From NCBI GenBank assembly GCA_030849065.1, contig JASAON010001492.1, positions 1-40,207 of the forward strand: a stretch of DNA of 40,207 nt. Direction: 5' to 3'. The DNA is from Jaenimonas drosophilae (taxonomy: Eukaryota > Euglenozoa > Kinetoplastea > Trypanosomatida > Trypanosomatidae). The notes under the pieces are model-generated. The model worked only from the letters and a program-made list of their open reading frames with translations, made no database searches and was not told the DNA's origin. Position 1 is the first letter of the stretch; the number at the start of each line of letters is the position of its first letter. The translations under genes and the position numbers were made by a program. Shown one piece after another: positions 19,339 through 28,644 of the stretch.

Positions 19339-20556
19339 CGGCAGCCACTCCCGATCATGGCAGATGCCTCTCCATCTCCGCCCCCTACACGCACCCACAC
19401 ACGAGTATCTTCGTACACAACACTTCCGTCGGTGCCACACTTCATGTCTTTCACTGGGGTGGAAGAGCTTCTTGATGCTTCACCACGCTTGAATGATGAT
19501 GATGATGATTTGGATGCCTCGTGGAGTACAGGATTAGAGAGTAGTATGTGTGGCAGTAGCAGCAGTGCCACAAGCTGCTTGTTCTGTGCAGCAGCTCGTG
19601 CTGGGGCGTTGAGTGATGATGATGATGATGATGATGATGGCATTCTGGAGGGTGTGGCCCTGGAGGAGGGCACCAAGCGCGTGGGAAGTGGGACGATGGG
19701 GGTTCGCTCCGTTGATACACGCACCTTCCGTGGTAAAAACCACAGCAATAATAATAATGAAGAAGATGATGATGATGGTTGCACGAACGGGGTGGGGGCC
19801 TGTACCAAGACCACCGTCCCACGAAAGCACCGCTGCTGCCCACACCAACAACCACACAACCACTGCCATCATCATCACCGCCCACATCGTCACCGCCGAC
19901 GCCGGCTCCATGGCGTGCACCTACGGCACTACTACAGACGAAGCCGAGGAGATGCTGAGCGCCCGCACGCCCCAACCTCGCACGCATCCTGCGAGGCGTG
20001 GAGCTTATCTTATGTTGGCCTCCCCGTCTTTGAGGCCAACGCCAACCATGGCGGAGAACGCTCTCCAGCTCTTTCCCGTGGTGGTGGTGGCATGAACGCG
20101 ATGATGATGGAAGGTGTCGCAGAGGATGGCCGCTCGCCATCACGTGTGTCAAGCGCGCAGCCATGTTGGCGTGGCGTCACTCCCGGTCGCTGCCCACGCA
20201 GCCCCAGTTTGATGAGCTCCAAAAACTTTCCGCAGGGCGCGACAACCTCCGCTGACGCACCGCGCAGTCCTGTGGCGGCACAACCGGCGAAGGATGTGGC
20301 GGGGGAGGCAGCCAACACATCCAACCTCCTTTCTGCCCCGACGAGCCCGGCGCTCTCAACATTGGCGAGCGGCCGCCTTCACGCGTGGGCGGTGCGCGGC
20401 GGAGCACGGCGGCCGAGCCTCTCCACAGGAACACCATCACGTACGCGGCACCACGCATATCACCGTCATGCCGGATTGCGTGCCGTGGGCAGCAGCTTCA
20501 CCTTGGGCGATGTTGATGGCCACGGCCAATCTGCCGATGATAGTTGGTCCTTTTGA
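18403..20556 (+). CDS. Disordered family member 6, with His/Arg-rich segment
   Basis: The protein has 717 residues from the first ATG, the longest in the family. Island I (V344 to D358) reads P-H-F-M-S-F-T-G-V-E-E-L-L. A likely island II is Y-V-G-L-P-V-F (537-543), nearly 180 residues later. The gap holds Asp runs (up to 8), Asn runs and a His/Arg/Cys-rich segment (about 475-516) that look like inserted repeats. The C-terminus, G-S-S-F-T-L then G-H-G-Q-S-A-D-D-S-W-S-F, is a degenerate island III. R-R-P-S lies at 669-672. A His5-Gln6 run precedes island I. Around 19826-19990 another frame also looks coding-like, so a pair of compensating frameshifts cannot be excluded. It ends in TGA. Function is unknown. 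Confidence 0.75.
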
Positions 20557-21071
20557 GCTTCCTGTGTGTGTGAGTGTGTATGTATGTATGTTGTTGGTGG
20601 TGATGCACGCACGCACGCACACACACACGCACATAGAGGTCTGTATCTTCTCTCCTGGTTTATGTTGTTGTTTGTTGTGTTGCTTAGAGTCTTTTACGGG
20701 ACGTCTTTGTTTTGCGTGGAACTACATTTACCCTTCTCTTACCGTGTATGGATTTTTCTTTCTTGCTTTTTTTTTTGTTGTACTTCCTACTCAAGTGACT
20801 GTGCGCGACTTTTAACCCACAACAGCATCTGTATGTGTGTGCGTCTGTATGTACCTTGTGTCAGTGTGCCATCGAAAGACGATCAGCAACCGCAGCAAAA
20901 ACAAGCAAGCAGCAACAGGACTCTTCTCTTCATCGGCCACCCAACTTTTTGTGTTTTCTCTTCTTCATCTACGCCCTCACCTCCTCTGACCCACTCACCC
21001 TGATGCCTCCCTCTTTTCTTCTCTTCTCTGCTGACCCCCCCTCGATGATACTCGATGCCACTAACACGGTG

Positions 21072-21112
21072 CCATCATCATCATTATTATCATCATCATC
21101 ATCATCATCATC
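21072..21112. repeat. CAT run with internal TAT interruption
   Basis: CAT units interrupted by TTATTAT, continuing as seven further CAT units. Confidence 0.8.
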
Positions 21113-21326
21113 TGCACCTCCAGTGAGATGATGATGATGAGTGATGTTGCGAGGGATGGCGGTACACGGGCATTGTGCCACACCCGCGTTGGGTATTCCA
21201 GCCCACAATCAAAGCGCAAATGAGGCTTCACTCCTGTTGACCAAAGCACAGAATATAAACGCTCTTTTTTTTTTCTTTTTTTTGGCTCTCTTCTGAGTTT
21301 GGGGCCGTCTGGAGGATGTCGGTGTG

Positions 21327-21350
21327 GATGATGATGATGATGATGATGAT
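21327..21350. repeat. GAT trinucleotide run (8 units)
   Basis: Eight perfect GAT units in the member 6-7 spacer. Confidence 0.88.
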
Positions 21351-21377
21351 TCTCTCATCCCACACGCAAAACAAGAA

Positions 21378-21388
21378 GGGGGGGGGGG
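21378..21388. repeat. Poly-G tract (11 G)
   Basis: Eleven consecutive G on the + strand. Poly-T and GT runs are common in these spacers, but a G run of this length was seen only here. Confidence 0.85.
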
Positions 21389-22317
21389 TATTGCAACCAC
21401 CAAGATAGCAGCATGAAATAATTATCTTCTTTTTCATGTTTTTTTTGTTGTTTGCATCTTGGAAACGTCAGCGTGTGCCTGACGCCATCGTCTTAGTGGT
21501 GATGCGCACACAGCTTTTCCAGCTCAAACCCAACTTATGTAGCACGTATTGTGTGTGTCCCGTGCTGTTAGCGCTTGTCTTGTTGTGAGATCGTACCCCC
21601 GTATTTTCCCCCGTTCCGTTCTTTTTTTTTTGTGCTGTGGTGTTGTTGTACTGTACTGGCCATGTACATGATTCTCTTCCTCCTCCTCCTTTTTCTTTGG
21701 ATTGTGTGTGTGCGTGCGTGCGTGTTTTCGTGTTTTCTCCATTCATCCTTCTCGTCACGGTGATCAAGACCTTCCACCTCCTCGCCCCACACGTGGGTGG
21801 CGCAACAACATACACCGACGTGCAACATGGATGGAATATCCTGACGTCTGTGGGAAAAATCTCTCTTCCCTCGCGGCTCCAACACATCAGGATTATTTTC
21901 GTCTTGCCGTGAAGGTACACACACCGTGTGTGATGGCAAGACACCATCTCCTTCTCCTACGATTTTTTTACTTCTTTTTTTAATATATAAACGAGGAATT
22001 CCATCATATCCTTCGTGACGATGCCAGCGGCGAGGTGGGAAGCTGCTAGGTCGGTGCCTTGCCATTCATCATTGATGAAGTGTCAGTAGCTCTACTCACT
22101 CCACGACACTTGAGCACAAACACGAAAACAAAACAGAAAAAAAATTATCATACTTTGCCTTGTGCGGCGATATCCACGGTTCACGTGGCCATGGAATAAG
22201 GGGGCTGTGTTGTGCTGTTGTTTCATCCATTATGCCACCTCCACCGCTGCTGCCACAGAGATGCCCCAGCATGCGTCTCACGATGTGTGCCATCCCCCCT
22301 CTCCCCCAATCACCAAT

Positions 22318-22353
22318 CTTCTTTCCTTCTATCATTTATCTTTTTTTTTTCAG
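22318..22353 (+). promoter_or_regulatory. Predicted trans-splice acceptor of member 7
   Basis: CT-rich sequence leads into ten T and then CAG (AG at 22352-22353). It is the best acceptor before the ATG at 22531. Weaker AGs lie at 22499-22500 and directly before the ATG at 22529-22530. Confidence 0.5.
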
Positions 22354-22530
22354 TTTGCACTTCTTGTGTGCCGCAGTCTCAGCAGATAGTTTCTTGTCAC
22401 ACGAGCGTTTGCGTGTGTGTGTGTGTGTTCTGCACACATTGACCCTCTTATACACAACCCAACAACCAACACCGCACACTTGTCTTTGTTTGTTGGGTAG
22501 CCCTCACACCCACACTTACTTGCCTTATAG

Positions 22531-23544
22531 ATGACCACCAAACTTCCTGCAGTTGTGAATGCGGCGCCATCAACTCCGGTGGAGGCCGCACATATTCGTC
22601 ACCGACGTTTCCCCACGCGTAGTCCGACCAACTCACCACACTCCACGGCAGATGCGCGCGACAACAACAGCGACCGAAGCAGCACACTCTTGTGTGAGCT
22701 CCCACCTCCGCTTGCTCTGCCGCCCTCACAGAAGCAGCGTGTGCATCACTGCCCTCCACATCCTGCGGTTCTCAAGAACAACAACAGCGCCATCACAACA
22801 CTCACCACCAACATGAGCATCAGCCACCCCCACGTGGCTGAGATGCATGGTCTGAGTTGTTCTGATAGTCCCATCACCGTGCCCTCCTCGTTCTGCCTCA
22901 TCCACGACGATGTAGATGATGATGATGATATGGCCACCCCCCTCAGCGGAGGTGGTGGGCGGCATTTCACCCACGCACCACAACTTCTTTGGCCGCGTGG
23001 AGAGCACACCTCTCACCACAACACTCCCGTCATTGCCACGGGAGATGAAAACGTGGCACCTCCCCTGAGTGTTGGACGTACTCCGCTGCGTACTCCAACC
23101 TTCATCCGTGTGCCGTCGAGCACACAGTACCCAAGTCCGAGCACAACAACATGCCGGGTGCCATCGCACGTGAGCGATGAAGTCTGCACAACGCCGCTCG
23201 GGGATCTACACGAAGGTATGCCAACTCAGGCGGAGGTTATTTTGGAGGAGGAGGAGGAGGAGCACCTTCGGTGCCGTTCTGGACGGCGTGCACGTGTTGT
23301 GGGCTTTCATCTCCAAGATGATCAGGGACACGGTGACGATGATGGTGATGATAGTGATGATGATGATAATGATGATGATGAAGAAGAGAGGGCCCGTGCG
23401 GATGCTGCTCAACGAGCTAGGACCATGAATGTGGTGCATCCTGTGATGCACCTCATTCAGCACCTGCGGATTGAGGTGCCCAACTCATCTGATGGGTGGT
23501 CCTCCGCGCACAACGATGATGATTGTATCACTCCACTCGGGTGA
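22531..23544 (+). CDS. Short acidic protein, probable truncated family member 7
   Basis: The protein has 337 residues, about half the size of its neighbours. Codon use and composition (Ser, Thr, Pro, His, with Asp and Glu runs) match the family, but I see neither island I nor island II. The C-terminus reads N-S-S-D-G-W-S-S followed by D-D-D-C-I-T-P-L-G, which resembles island III (S-D-G-S-S). A T-P-L motif recurs four times (around residues 135, 187, 220 and at the end), and C-T-T-P-L-G and C-I-T-P-L-G are near repeats. These could be proline-directed phosphorylation sites. A Glu7 run and a long Asp-rich run lie at about 237-290. No R-R-x-S site was found. It ends in TGA. It is a divergent or truncated paralogue, or an unrelated disordered protein. 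Confidence 0.7.
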   Translation: MTTKLPAVVNAAPSTPVEAAHIRHRRFPTRSPTNSPHSTADARDNNSDRSSTLLCELPPPLALPPSQKQRVHHCPPHPAVLKNNNSAITTLTTNMSISHPHVAEMHGLSCSDSPITVPSSFCLIHDDVDDDDDMATPLSGGGGRHFTHAPQLLWPRGEHTSHHNTPVIATGDENVAPPLSVGRTPLRTPTFIRVPSSTQYPSPSTTTCRVPSHVSDEVCTTPLGDLHEGMPTQAEVILEEEEEEHLRCRSGRRARVVGFHLQDDQGHGDDDGDDSDDDDNDDDEEERARADAAQRARTMNVVHPVMHLIQHLRIEVPNSSDGWSSAHNDDDCITPLG

Positions 23545-25096
23545 TGCAGTAGCTCATCAAAAACATCATCATCACTTTTTTTTTTTTGCTAGCTTCTTCA
23601 CCCCTCCACTGCACCACTCCAGCTGCAAGTAGACGAGAAATTATTGTTGGCTTTCTTTTTTGTCGTTTCTCTGCTTCTCTTCATCACCTCTCATGCGACA
23701 TCATCCATCAACGTGTTTGTCTTGCCAAACAACTCCCGTGGGACAGACGGGATGGCCTTACGTGTGTGTGTGTATGTGGTGCTTCCTCCGCGCCATCCGA
23801 GTTTTTTTTTCACTTTCTTGTTTGTGTTTTCTTTTTCTTTTTTTTTAAATTTATGCTTTGATGGAATTTCTTCATTCATGTAGAACTCATTGTTGCTGCA
23901 GCTCTCACGCATGCCCACGACACCGCGGAGTGTGTTCGTGTGTGTTGGTGTGTGTGTGTGTGTTCTGTACTTAAGGAGGCCAGTGCGCGCGTGTCTGCCT
24001 TGGCGAGAGTGAGAAGACCCTCTCATCACTCCTCCTTCCCCTCTACTTGCTTCCTTGTTGGCTTTGTGTGGTTTTGTGCTGTATATGTGCGAGGGATGCA
24101 TGTGTGTTCCATGTCTGTGTTGTGCTCCGCAGAACCCACCCGCTCGCACACCACCCCACCTCTCATTGTGCCACCACCAACAACCACTCATATTTGTGAT
24201 TCATTAAGAAACAAAGAAAAAAACAGAAGCAGGAAAACATAACTTTTTATACCGAGAACAACGAGCAGAACTTCTGGTGCTCCCAACGCAATGATGGCTG
24301 CAGTGCTTCCTTATGCCCATCCTAAGTTGTATCTATACCTGTAGATACCTCTGCCTTGTTCGGCCTCCCCACTCTTCATCCTCTCTCACACTCACTCACG
24401 TGCTGTGTGCTTGCTGCTGGTTTTTCGTTTGCTGATCTATTTTTCTCCCTTCTTTGTTGCTCATTACTGTTTTCTTGTTGCGTTTTTTGTTTGAGGCTCG
24501 CGAGGATGATGCCTCTCTCTTTCTCTCTGTTTTTCTTCAGTTGTGGCATACGAAAAAACAAAATACCATGCCACTGCGGAATGACTTGTGCAGCAGCTGA
24601 ATCACGGATGCCACAGACACACAAGGTGGCGGCGGGCATCTACACCAACAGACTCAGGTTTGTGTGTGTGTGTGTGTGCATGTGGTGTTTGTGCTATGTG
24701 TGCTTCAAGCAATGATCTGATACTCATCTCATACCTATACTCGTACTCATGTATTCATATTGCGTGTGCCATTGCCAGTTGTTATGCTTTTGTTTGTGTG
24801 GGCAGCTTCCAACGGTGGGAGAGGCTCGCCACGCACCGTACCTGACCATCTTCATCTTTCTCCTTTTCTCCATCTTCTCTTCTTGCGTTTCTTTTCTTTT
24901 TTTTGTAGATAATTTTCTTTTCTTTTCATCTGTGCTTAGTGAAGGTTGCTTCTTGCCTTGTTCTGTGGATCCTGTGTTGCGTGGTACCGTATCCGCCACC
25001 TTCGTCCTCGCACATCATCAAAAACTTAAGCACTTACCCCGAATAAGCTAAGTTTTTGGTTTCTGTGGGGTTCCTCTGCCTTCTTCGTTCTTGCTG
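23545..25096. other. Intergenic spacer between members 7 and 8
   Basis: About 1.55 kb of T-rich and GT-rich sequence with poly-T tracts and a perfect 7-bp hairpin at 24329-24348 (GTATCTA and TAGATAC around six bases). No gene was recognised on either strand. Confidence 0.58.
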
Positions 25097-25213
25097 TGTG
25101 TTCTTTTTTTTTCCTTTTGTTGTTGTTCATTTTGTTTTGACTTTTCTTTGCTCTTTTTTGTTTTTTTCTTTCTTGTGTATACCGACTGTGTGTTCTTGTG
25201 TGGGTGGACGAAG
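25097..25213 (+). promoter_or_regulatory. Predicted long pyrimidine tract and splice acceptor of member 8
   Basis: Very T-rich sequence (about 25097-25180) is followed by the first AG at 25212-25213. The leader to the ATG at 25278 would be 64 bases. A later AG at 25290-25291 falls just after two close ATGs (25278 and 25284); its use would remove both. Confidence 0.45.
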
Positions 25214-25277
25214 GCCTTATCAGACACACACTCTCTTTTTCATCTTCTGTGTATTTCCAAACTACATCGCTCCTTCC

Positions 25278-27215
25278 ATGTGTATGCGCAGGTACTCCAT
25301 ACGGCCAACCAAACCACTTGGCACGGCTTCCCCCGATACACCTACTCCTGCCCCCAACCCTCCCGATGACGACGATGGCCCTGCGGAGCCGCGCTCACCC
25401 GTGCTTCCGCGTCGATGGGTGCGGCCACCCTCGCGCCATGTATCATCGCCCACCACCACCACCAACAACAATGTTGCCAGCTTTCGTTTTCGGTCTGCCT
25501 TCATCACCCCAACTTACACCTCCCCCATATTGACGCGTCGAAGTAGGCCTCTGGGAAAACACTTGCCCGGCACCTCCGCCAGCCCCGGTGGGCTCCAGCG
25601 GCGATTGGCCCGTTCGCAGCGGCGGCGGCGCATGCCTCTCGTCTCAACGGCCCCCGTATCTGCACGTGCAACACCGATTGAGGTGCCAACCTTCCATGTT
25701 ATTCACCGACCAAAAGATGATGAAGAAGAGCAACAAAAACAACAACAACAACAACAATCTTCACCCCAACCTCCGCCAGGCTCCCCACGAGCAGCATCTG
25801 CGGAGGAGCCACCCGAGCATCCACCGCGGCCTCACAGTATCATTGCCGTGCCAGCACAACCACTTTTGCTCCCTCATGATACAGAGGGTGAAGTGTTGGT
25901 GCTGCCCGCCTGCGACTACGATGATATATATCAACGCCACGTGAGTAGCAATACCTCCATGGTGTGCATGCAATTTGGCCGTCTTCCCGATGGACCCCCA
26001 CTCCCACTTCTGCCGCAAGCCACATCCGCCCACATGTGCATCCCCCTTCCTCATGTTCCATCTAGCAATTTTTTCTTGCCAACCACCTCCGTGTGCCGCA
26101 GCAGCCTCAGCTCACGCGACCGGTTTTCGTCGTGGTTCGCCGACGTCAAATCGCCACTGGGCCCGATCCCGTCCTTCAGCGATGCGAGCACCACAGCAAT
26201 GTTGCTCGCCTCCTCCGTCACGGCGAGCTTCGCGGCCAGCTTGGCCTCGGAGCCCGTGCCGCTGACCAACAACAACAACAGCAATACCCGGCGCCGACCA
26301 AGCAGTGGCACACCTGTGCCGCTTCCCCCGTCGATGCCACGACCCTCCATCTCTGCATCATCATCTTCACCGCCAACCTCCAGTGCTGCCGCTGCCACCG
26401 GTAAATCGGCCGCGGCAAACGCGCCGGAGGTTAATTCGATGGCAACGATGATGATGCGGAACCACAACACCAACACCAACATCGCAGCCACCATCAACAC
26501 GTCTCCACCCCCTCCCCCACATCGTGTAGATCCACCTACTGTACCTCAGGACGAAGAAGATGATTGTGTTAGCCATCACCACCATCATACTGTCCGTGCA
26601 ACACCTACCCCACCCCCCGCACGTGTAGAGAGCCGGGGTGGGGATGGCTTGTGCCCGGCTGTGCAGCAGATCAGCTTACTCTCGCCCTTGAGCACCATCT
26701 CCCCACCCCGACCTGGTCCTGCCACGGCCACCCGACCATCATCCACTTCTCTCGGCCCTAGCCTCAAGCAGGTGCAGGGAGCCCCATTTCAGTTGGCACT
26801 CTTTGACGATTGCTCAACGGAGGGGAGCAACAACTCCTCCATCACCTCTCCGATCCGTGTGAGTCCACCACGGGGTGAGCTCTCTATGCGACGGTCGTTG
26901 AAGGTGGTTCACGATGGCCAACTCATCGTCTCTTTTGACGCTGACCTGAGCAACACCAACAACAACAACAACAACAAGGAGGAGCTGCTGCCACTGAATC
27001 GGCGTGAGGGGAGTGAGGGTAGTACTGATCCAGATGTACGGCCCTCCTCCCAACAGCGGCAGTTTTTTGAATGGGTAAAGCAACGGCTTGTTCCCCAACG
27101 CGAGGTCAACGCACGATCATCGGGGTCGTTGGATAGCGCGATGATGGAGATGCCCATTCGGTTGTGCCACAAGAAAAGTGCGTCAGCCTCTGACGTGGGT
27201 AGCTTCGCCACCTGA
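25278..27215 (+). CDS. Disordered family member 8 (divergent)
   Basis: The protein has 645 residues from the first ATG after the pyrimidine tract; a second in-frame ATG lies two codons on. The upstream part of the open frame is translated poly-T and is excluded. It is Pro/Ser/Thr-rich with a Gln run, Asn runs and Pro runs. I-P-S-F-S-D-A-S-T-T-A-M-L-L-A-S-S (297-313) aligns with island I of member 4 but lacks the usual Glu. F-Q-L-A-L-F-D-D (504-511) may be a remnant of island II. No clear island III is present. R-R-Y-S (4-7) and R-R-P-S are kinase-type sites. The region after 480 has longer stretches of ordinary composition (for example R-R-S-L-K-V-V-H-D-G-Q-L-I-V-S-F) and may fold. It ends in TGA. 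Confidence 0.77.
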   Translation: MCMRRYSIRPTKPLGTASPDTPTPAPNPPDDDDGPAEPRSPVLPRRWVRPPSRHVSSPTTTTNNNVASFRFRSAFITPTYTSPILTRRSRPLGKHLPGTSASPGGLQRRLARSQRRRRMPLVSTAPVSARATPIEVPTFHVIHRPKDDEEEQQKQQQQQQSSPQPPPGSPRAASAEEPPEHPPRPHSIIAVPAQPLLLPHDTEGEVLVLPACDYDDIYQRHVSSNTSMVCMQFGRLPDGPPLPLLPQATSAHMCIPLPHVPSSNFFLPTTSVCRSSLSSRDRFSSWFADVKSPLGPIPSFSDASTTAMLLASSVTASFAASLASEPVPLTNNNNSNTRRRPSSGTPVPLPPSMPRPSISASSSSPPTSSAAAATGKSAAANAPEVNSMATMMMRNHNTNTNIAATINTSPPPPPHRVDPPTVPQDEEDDCVSHHHHHTVRATPTPPPARVESRGGDGLCPAVQQISLLSPLSTISPPRPGPATATRPSSTSLGPSLKQVQGAPFQLALFDDCSTEGSNNSSITSPIRVSPPRGELSMRRSLKVVHDGQLIVSFDADLSNTNNNNNNKEELLPLNRREGSEGSTDPDVRPSSQQRQFFEWVKQRLVPQREVNARSSGSLDSAMMEMPIRLCHKKSASASDVGSFAT

Positions 27216-27973
27216 ATGTTGTATTCGTAGCTCCACTCAGGTGGCACATGTACTGCTGGACTGCAGAGTTGGAGGAGGTGCCTCACAAGCTCAGCAACGC
27301 CAATCCAATTTGTTGCGGAACACCGGCGTTGCAGAGTTGGCTGATGGACGATTCACCTCCTCCTCCTCCCCGCTATTCACTTAAGCTGTTGGTCGTCGTC
27401 CCACGCGTATCTCGACAATTCAGCAGTTGGTCCAGCAGCCATTCCATCTTGCTTGAACTTATGTGGTTTTTTTTTCTTTCCGTTTTTTTTGTTTCACTTG
27501 TTACTGATTCCTTGTTTGTTTTTCCTCGTTGCTTGCATCCCTACAAAGTCATACACACACACGCGCACCACTGGAGGCCTTTCCCTCTTCGAACTACGTT
27601 GCTTTTTACCCCAAAATTTGTGGTACCTGCTTTTTGGTGATGCTGTTGTGCTTATTGCTTTCTGATGTTTTTTTTTTCCTCCTCTCCCCTCTTGATTAGA
27701 TGTTTCCGTCATTCCGACCTTTTTTTCCCCTTCTTTGTCGTTCTGTTTTTTCTTTTCTTTTCTTCTTCGTTTGTGTGCGCTCGCGTTGAGTTTGACGGCT
27801 CACCCCAACTCACGGCCCCATTAATGCCGTGCAACCGTTTTGCCAGTTGGTGGTTGATCACACATCCTCCCTCTCTCCCCCAGATCACTCTATCTCCATC
27901 AAGTTTGGATCCTGTTCGTGCGGCGCACTCTCGTGGGAGTTGCGTCTGTCTGTTGCTGATGGCAATGCTCAAT

Positions 27974-27992
27974 CACACACACACACACACAC
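27974..27992. repeat. CA dinucleotide run
   Basis: About nine perfect CA units in the spacer before the adenylate cyclase. Confidence 0.85.
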
Positions 27993-28275
27993 AATTTGCA
28001 CCAACTCATTTCTTCATCATCTCCCCATCCTCTTCGTGTAGTTTAGTGGCAACTCTACTAGGCTCGCACATAGTCTGAGGTAGCCGTTGGAAGGCCATTG
28101 CGCTTTCAGCCAGTTTTCCTTGTTTTTCTTTGCTTGGCGTAAAACTTTTTGTGTTTTGTTGTTTTTTGCGGTCTTTTTTTTTCTTTACTGCGACGGTTGA
28201 CGGCACCTTTCCTACCTTCATTCCGTCCGCTTAGTACGCTTCTTAGGCCGTGAGTGGAGCCAGGGCAAGTTGGGA

Positions 28276-28308
28276 GACTACACGGTAGTCTGTTGGCTTG
28301 AGGCCAAC
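28276..28308. other. Two adjacent perfect 6-bp hairpins
   Basis: GACTAC/GTAGTC (28276-28281 and 28285-28290, 3-base loop) is followed one base later by GTTGGC/GCCAAC (28292-28297 and 28303-28308, 5-base loop). They lie about 270 bases before the predicted splice acceptor of the cyclase gene. This could be part of a structured RNA or a 3'-UTR element of member 8. Confidence 0.55.
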
Positions 28309-28550
28309 CCTTCTCCACTCAGCACTTACACCCCAGCCCAGCTCACACACGTCTGTTGCGGGCCAATCTCGTTTGCCACGGTTTTGGATTTTGGGGGTGC
28401 GACAGTATTTCTGCGCGCTCTTCCAAATTTCAGCATCCGCTGTTGCCCACGAGCACTTTTGCCGATAGATTCCCCAGACTCATTCATCATCGCAACACGA
28501 CGACCCGTGAGGGCCACGTGCTCATTTATTTAGTAGTAGGACGACCCGCC

Positions 28551-28578
28551 CTATCTTCCCCCCTCTCTCTATACACAG
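28551..28578 (+). promoter_or_regulatory. Predicted trans-splice acceptor of the adenylate cyclase
   Basis: A strong CT tract ends in ATACACAG (AG at 28577-28578), giving a 66-base leader before the ATG at 28645. This is one of the clearest acceptor sites in the window. Confidence 0.6.
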
Positions 28579-28644
28579 CTCATCCATCCATTCTTATCCG
28601 AGAATCGCACGCCCACGCACACGCACACACCTCGATCAGCCAGC

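Larger units (their letters stand above)
20557..22317. other. Intergenic spacer between members 6 and 7
   Basis: About 1.8 kb. It contains TG- and CA-rich sequence after the stop, CAT/TAT runs at about 21072-21112, a GAT run (21327-21350), an 11-base poly-G tract (21378-21388) and poly-T tracts. No gene was recognised. Antisense open frames here are Lys/Thr-rich translations of poly-T and GT repeats. Confidence 0.58.
27216..28550. other. Intergenic spacer between member 8 and the adenylate cyclase
   Basis: About 1.3 kb. T-rich tracts, a CA run (27974-27992) and a pair of adjacent 6-bp hairpins (28276-28308). No gene was recognised. Beyond this point trinucleotide runs become rare. Confidence 0.58.

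Noticed and set aside
25056..25277. Upstream extension of member 8 giving a Phe-rich, signal-like N-terminus
   Set aside because: The frame opens with TTG, and the hydrophobic stretch is the translated pyrimidine tract before the predicted splice acceptor.
27580..27600. Reverse-strand B-box-like word (TTCGAAC)
   Set aside because: The conserved final C is missing and no tRNA arms can be folded around it.
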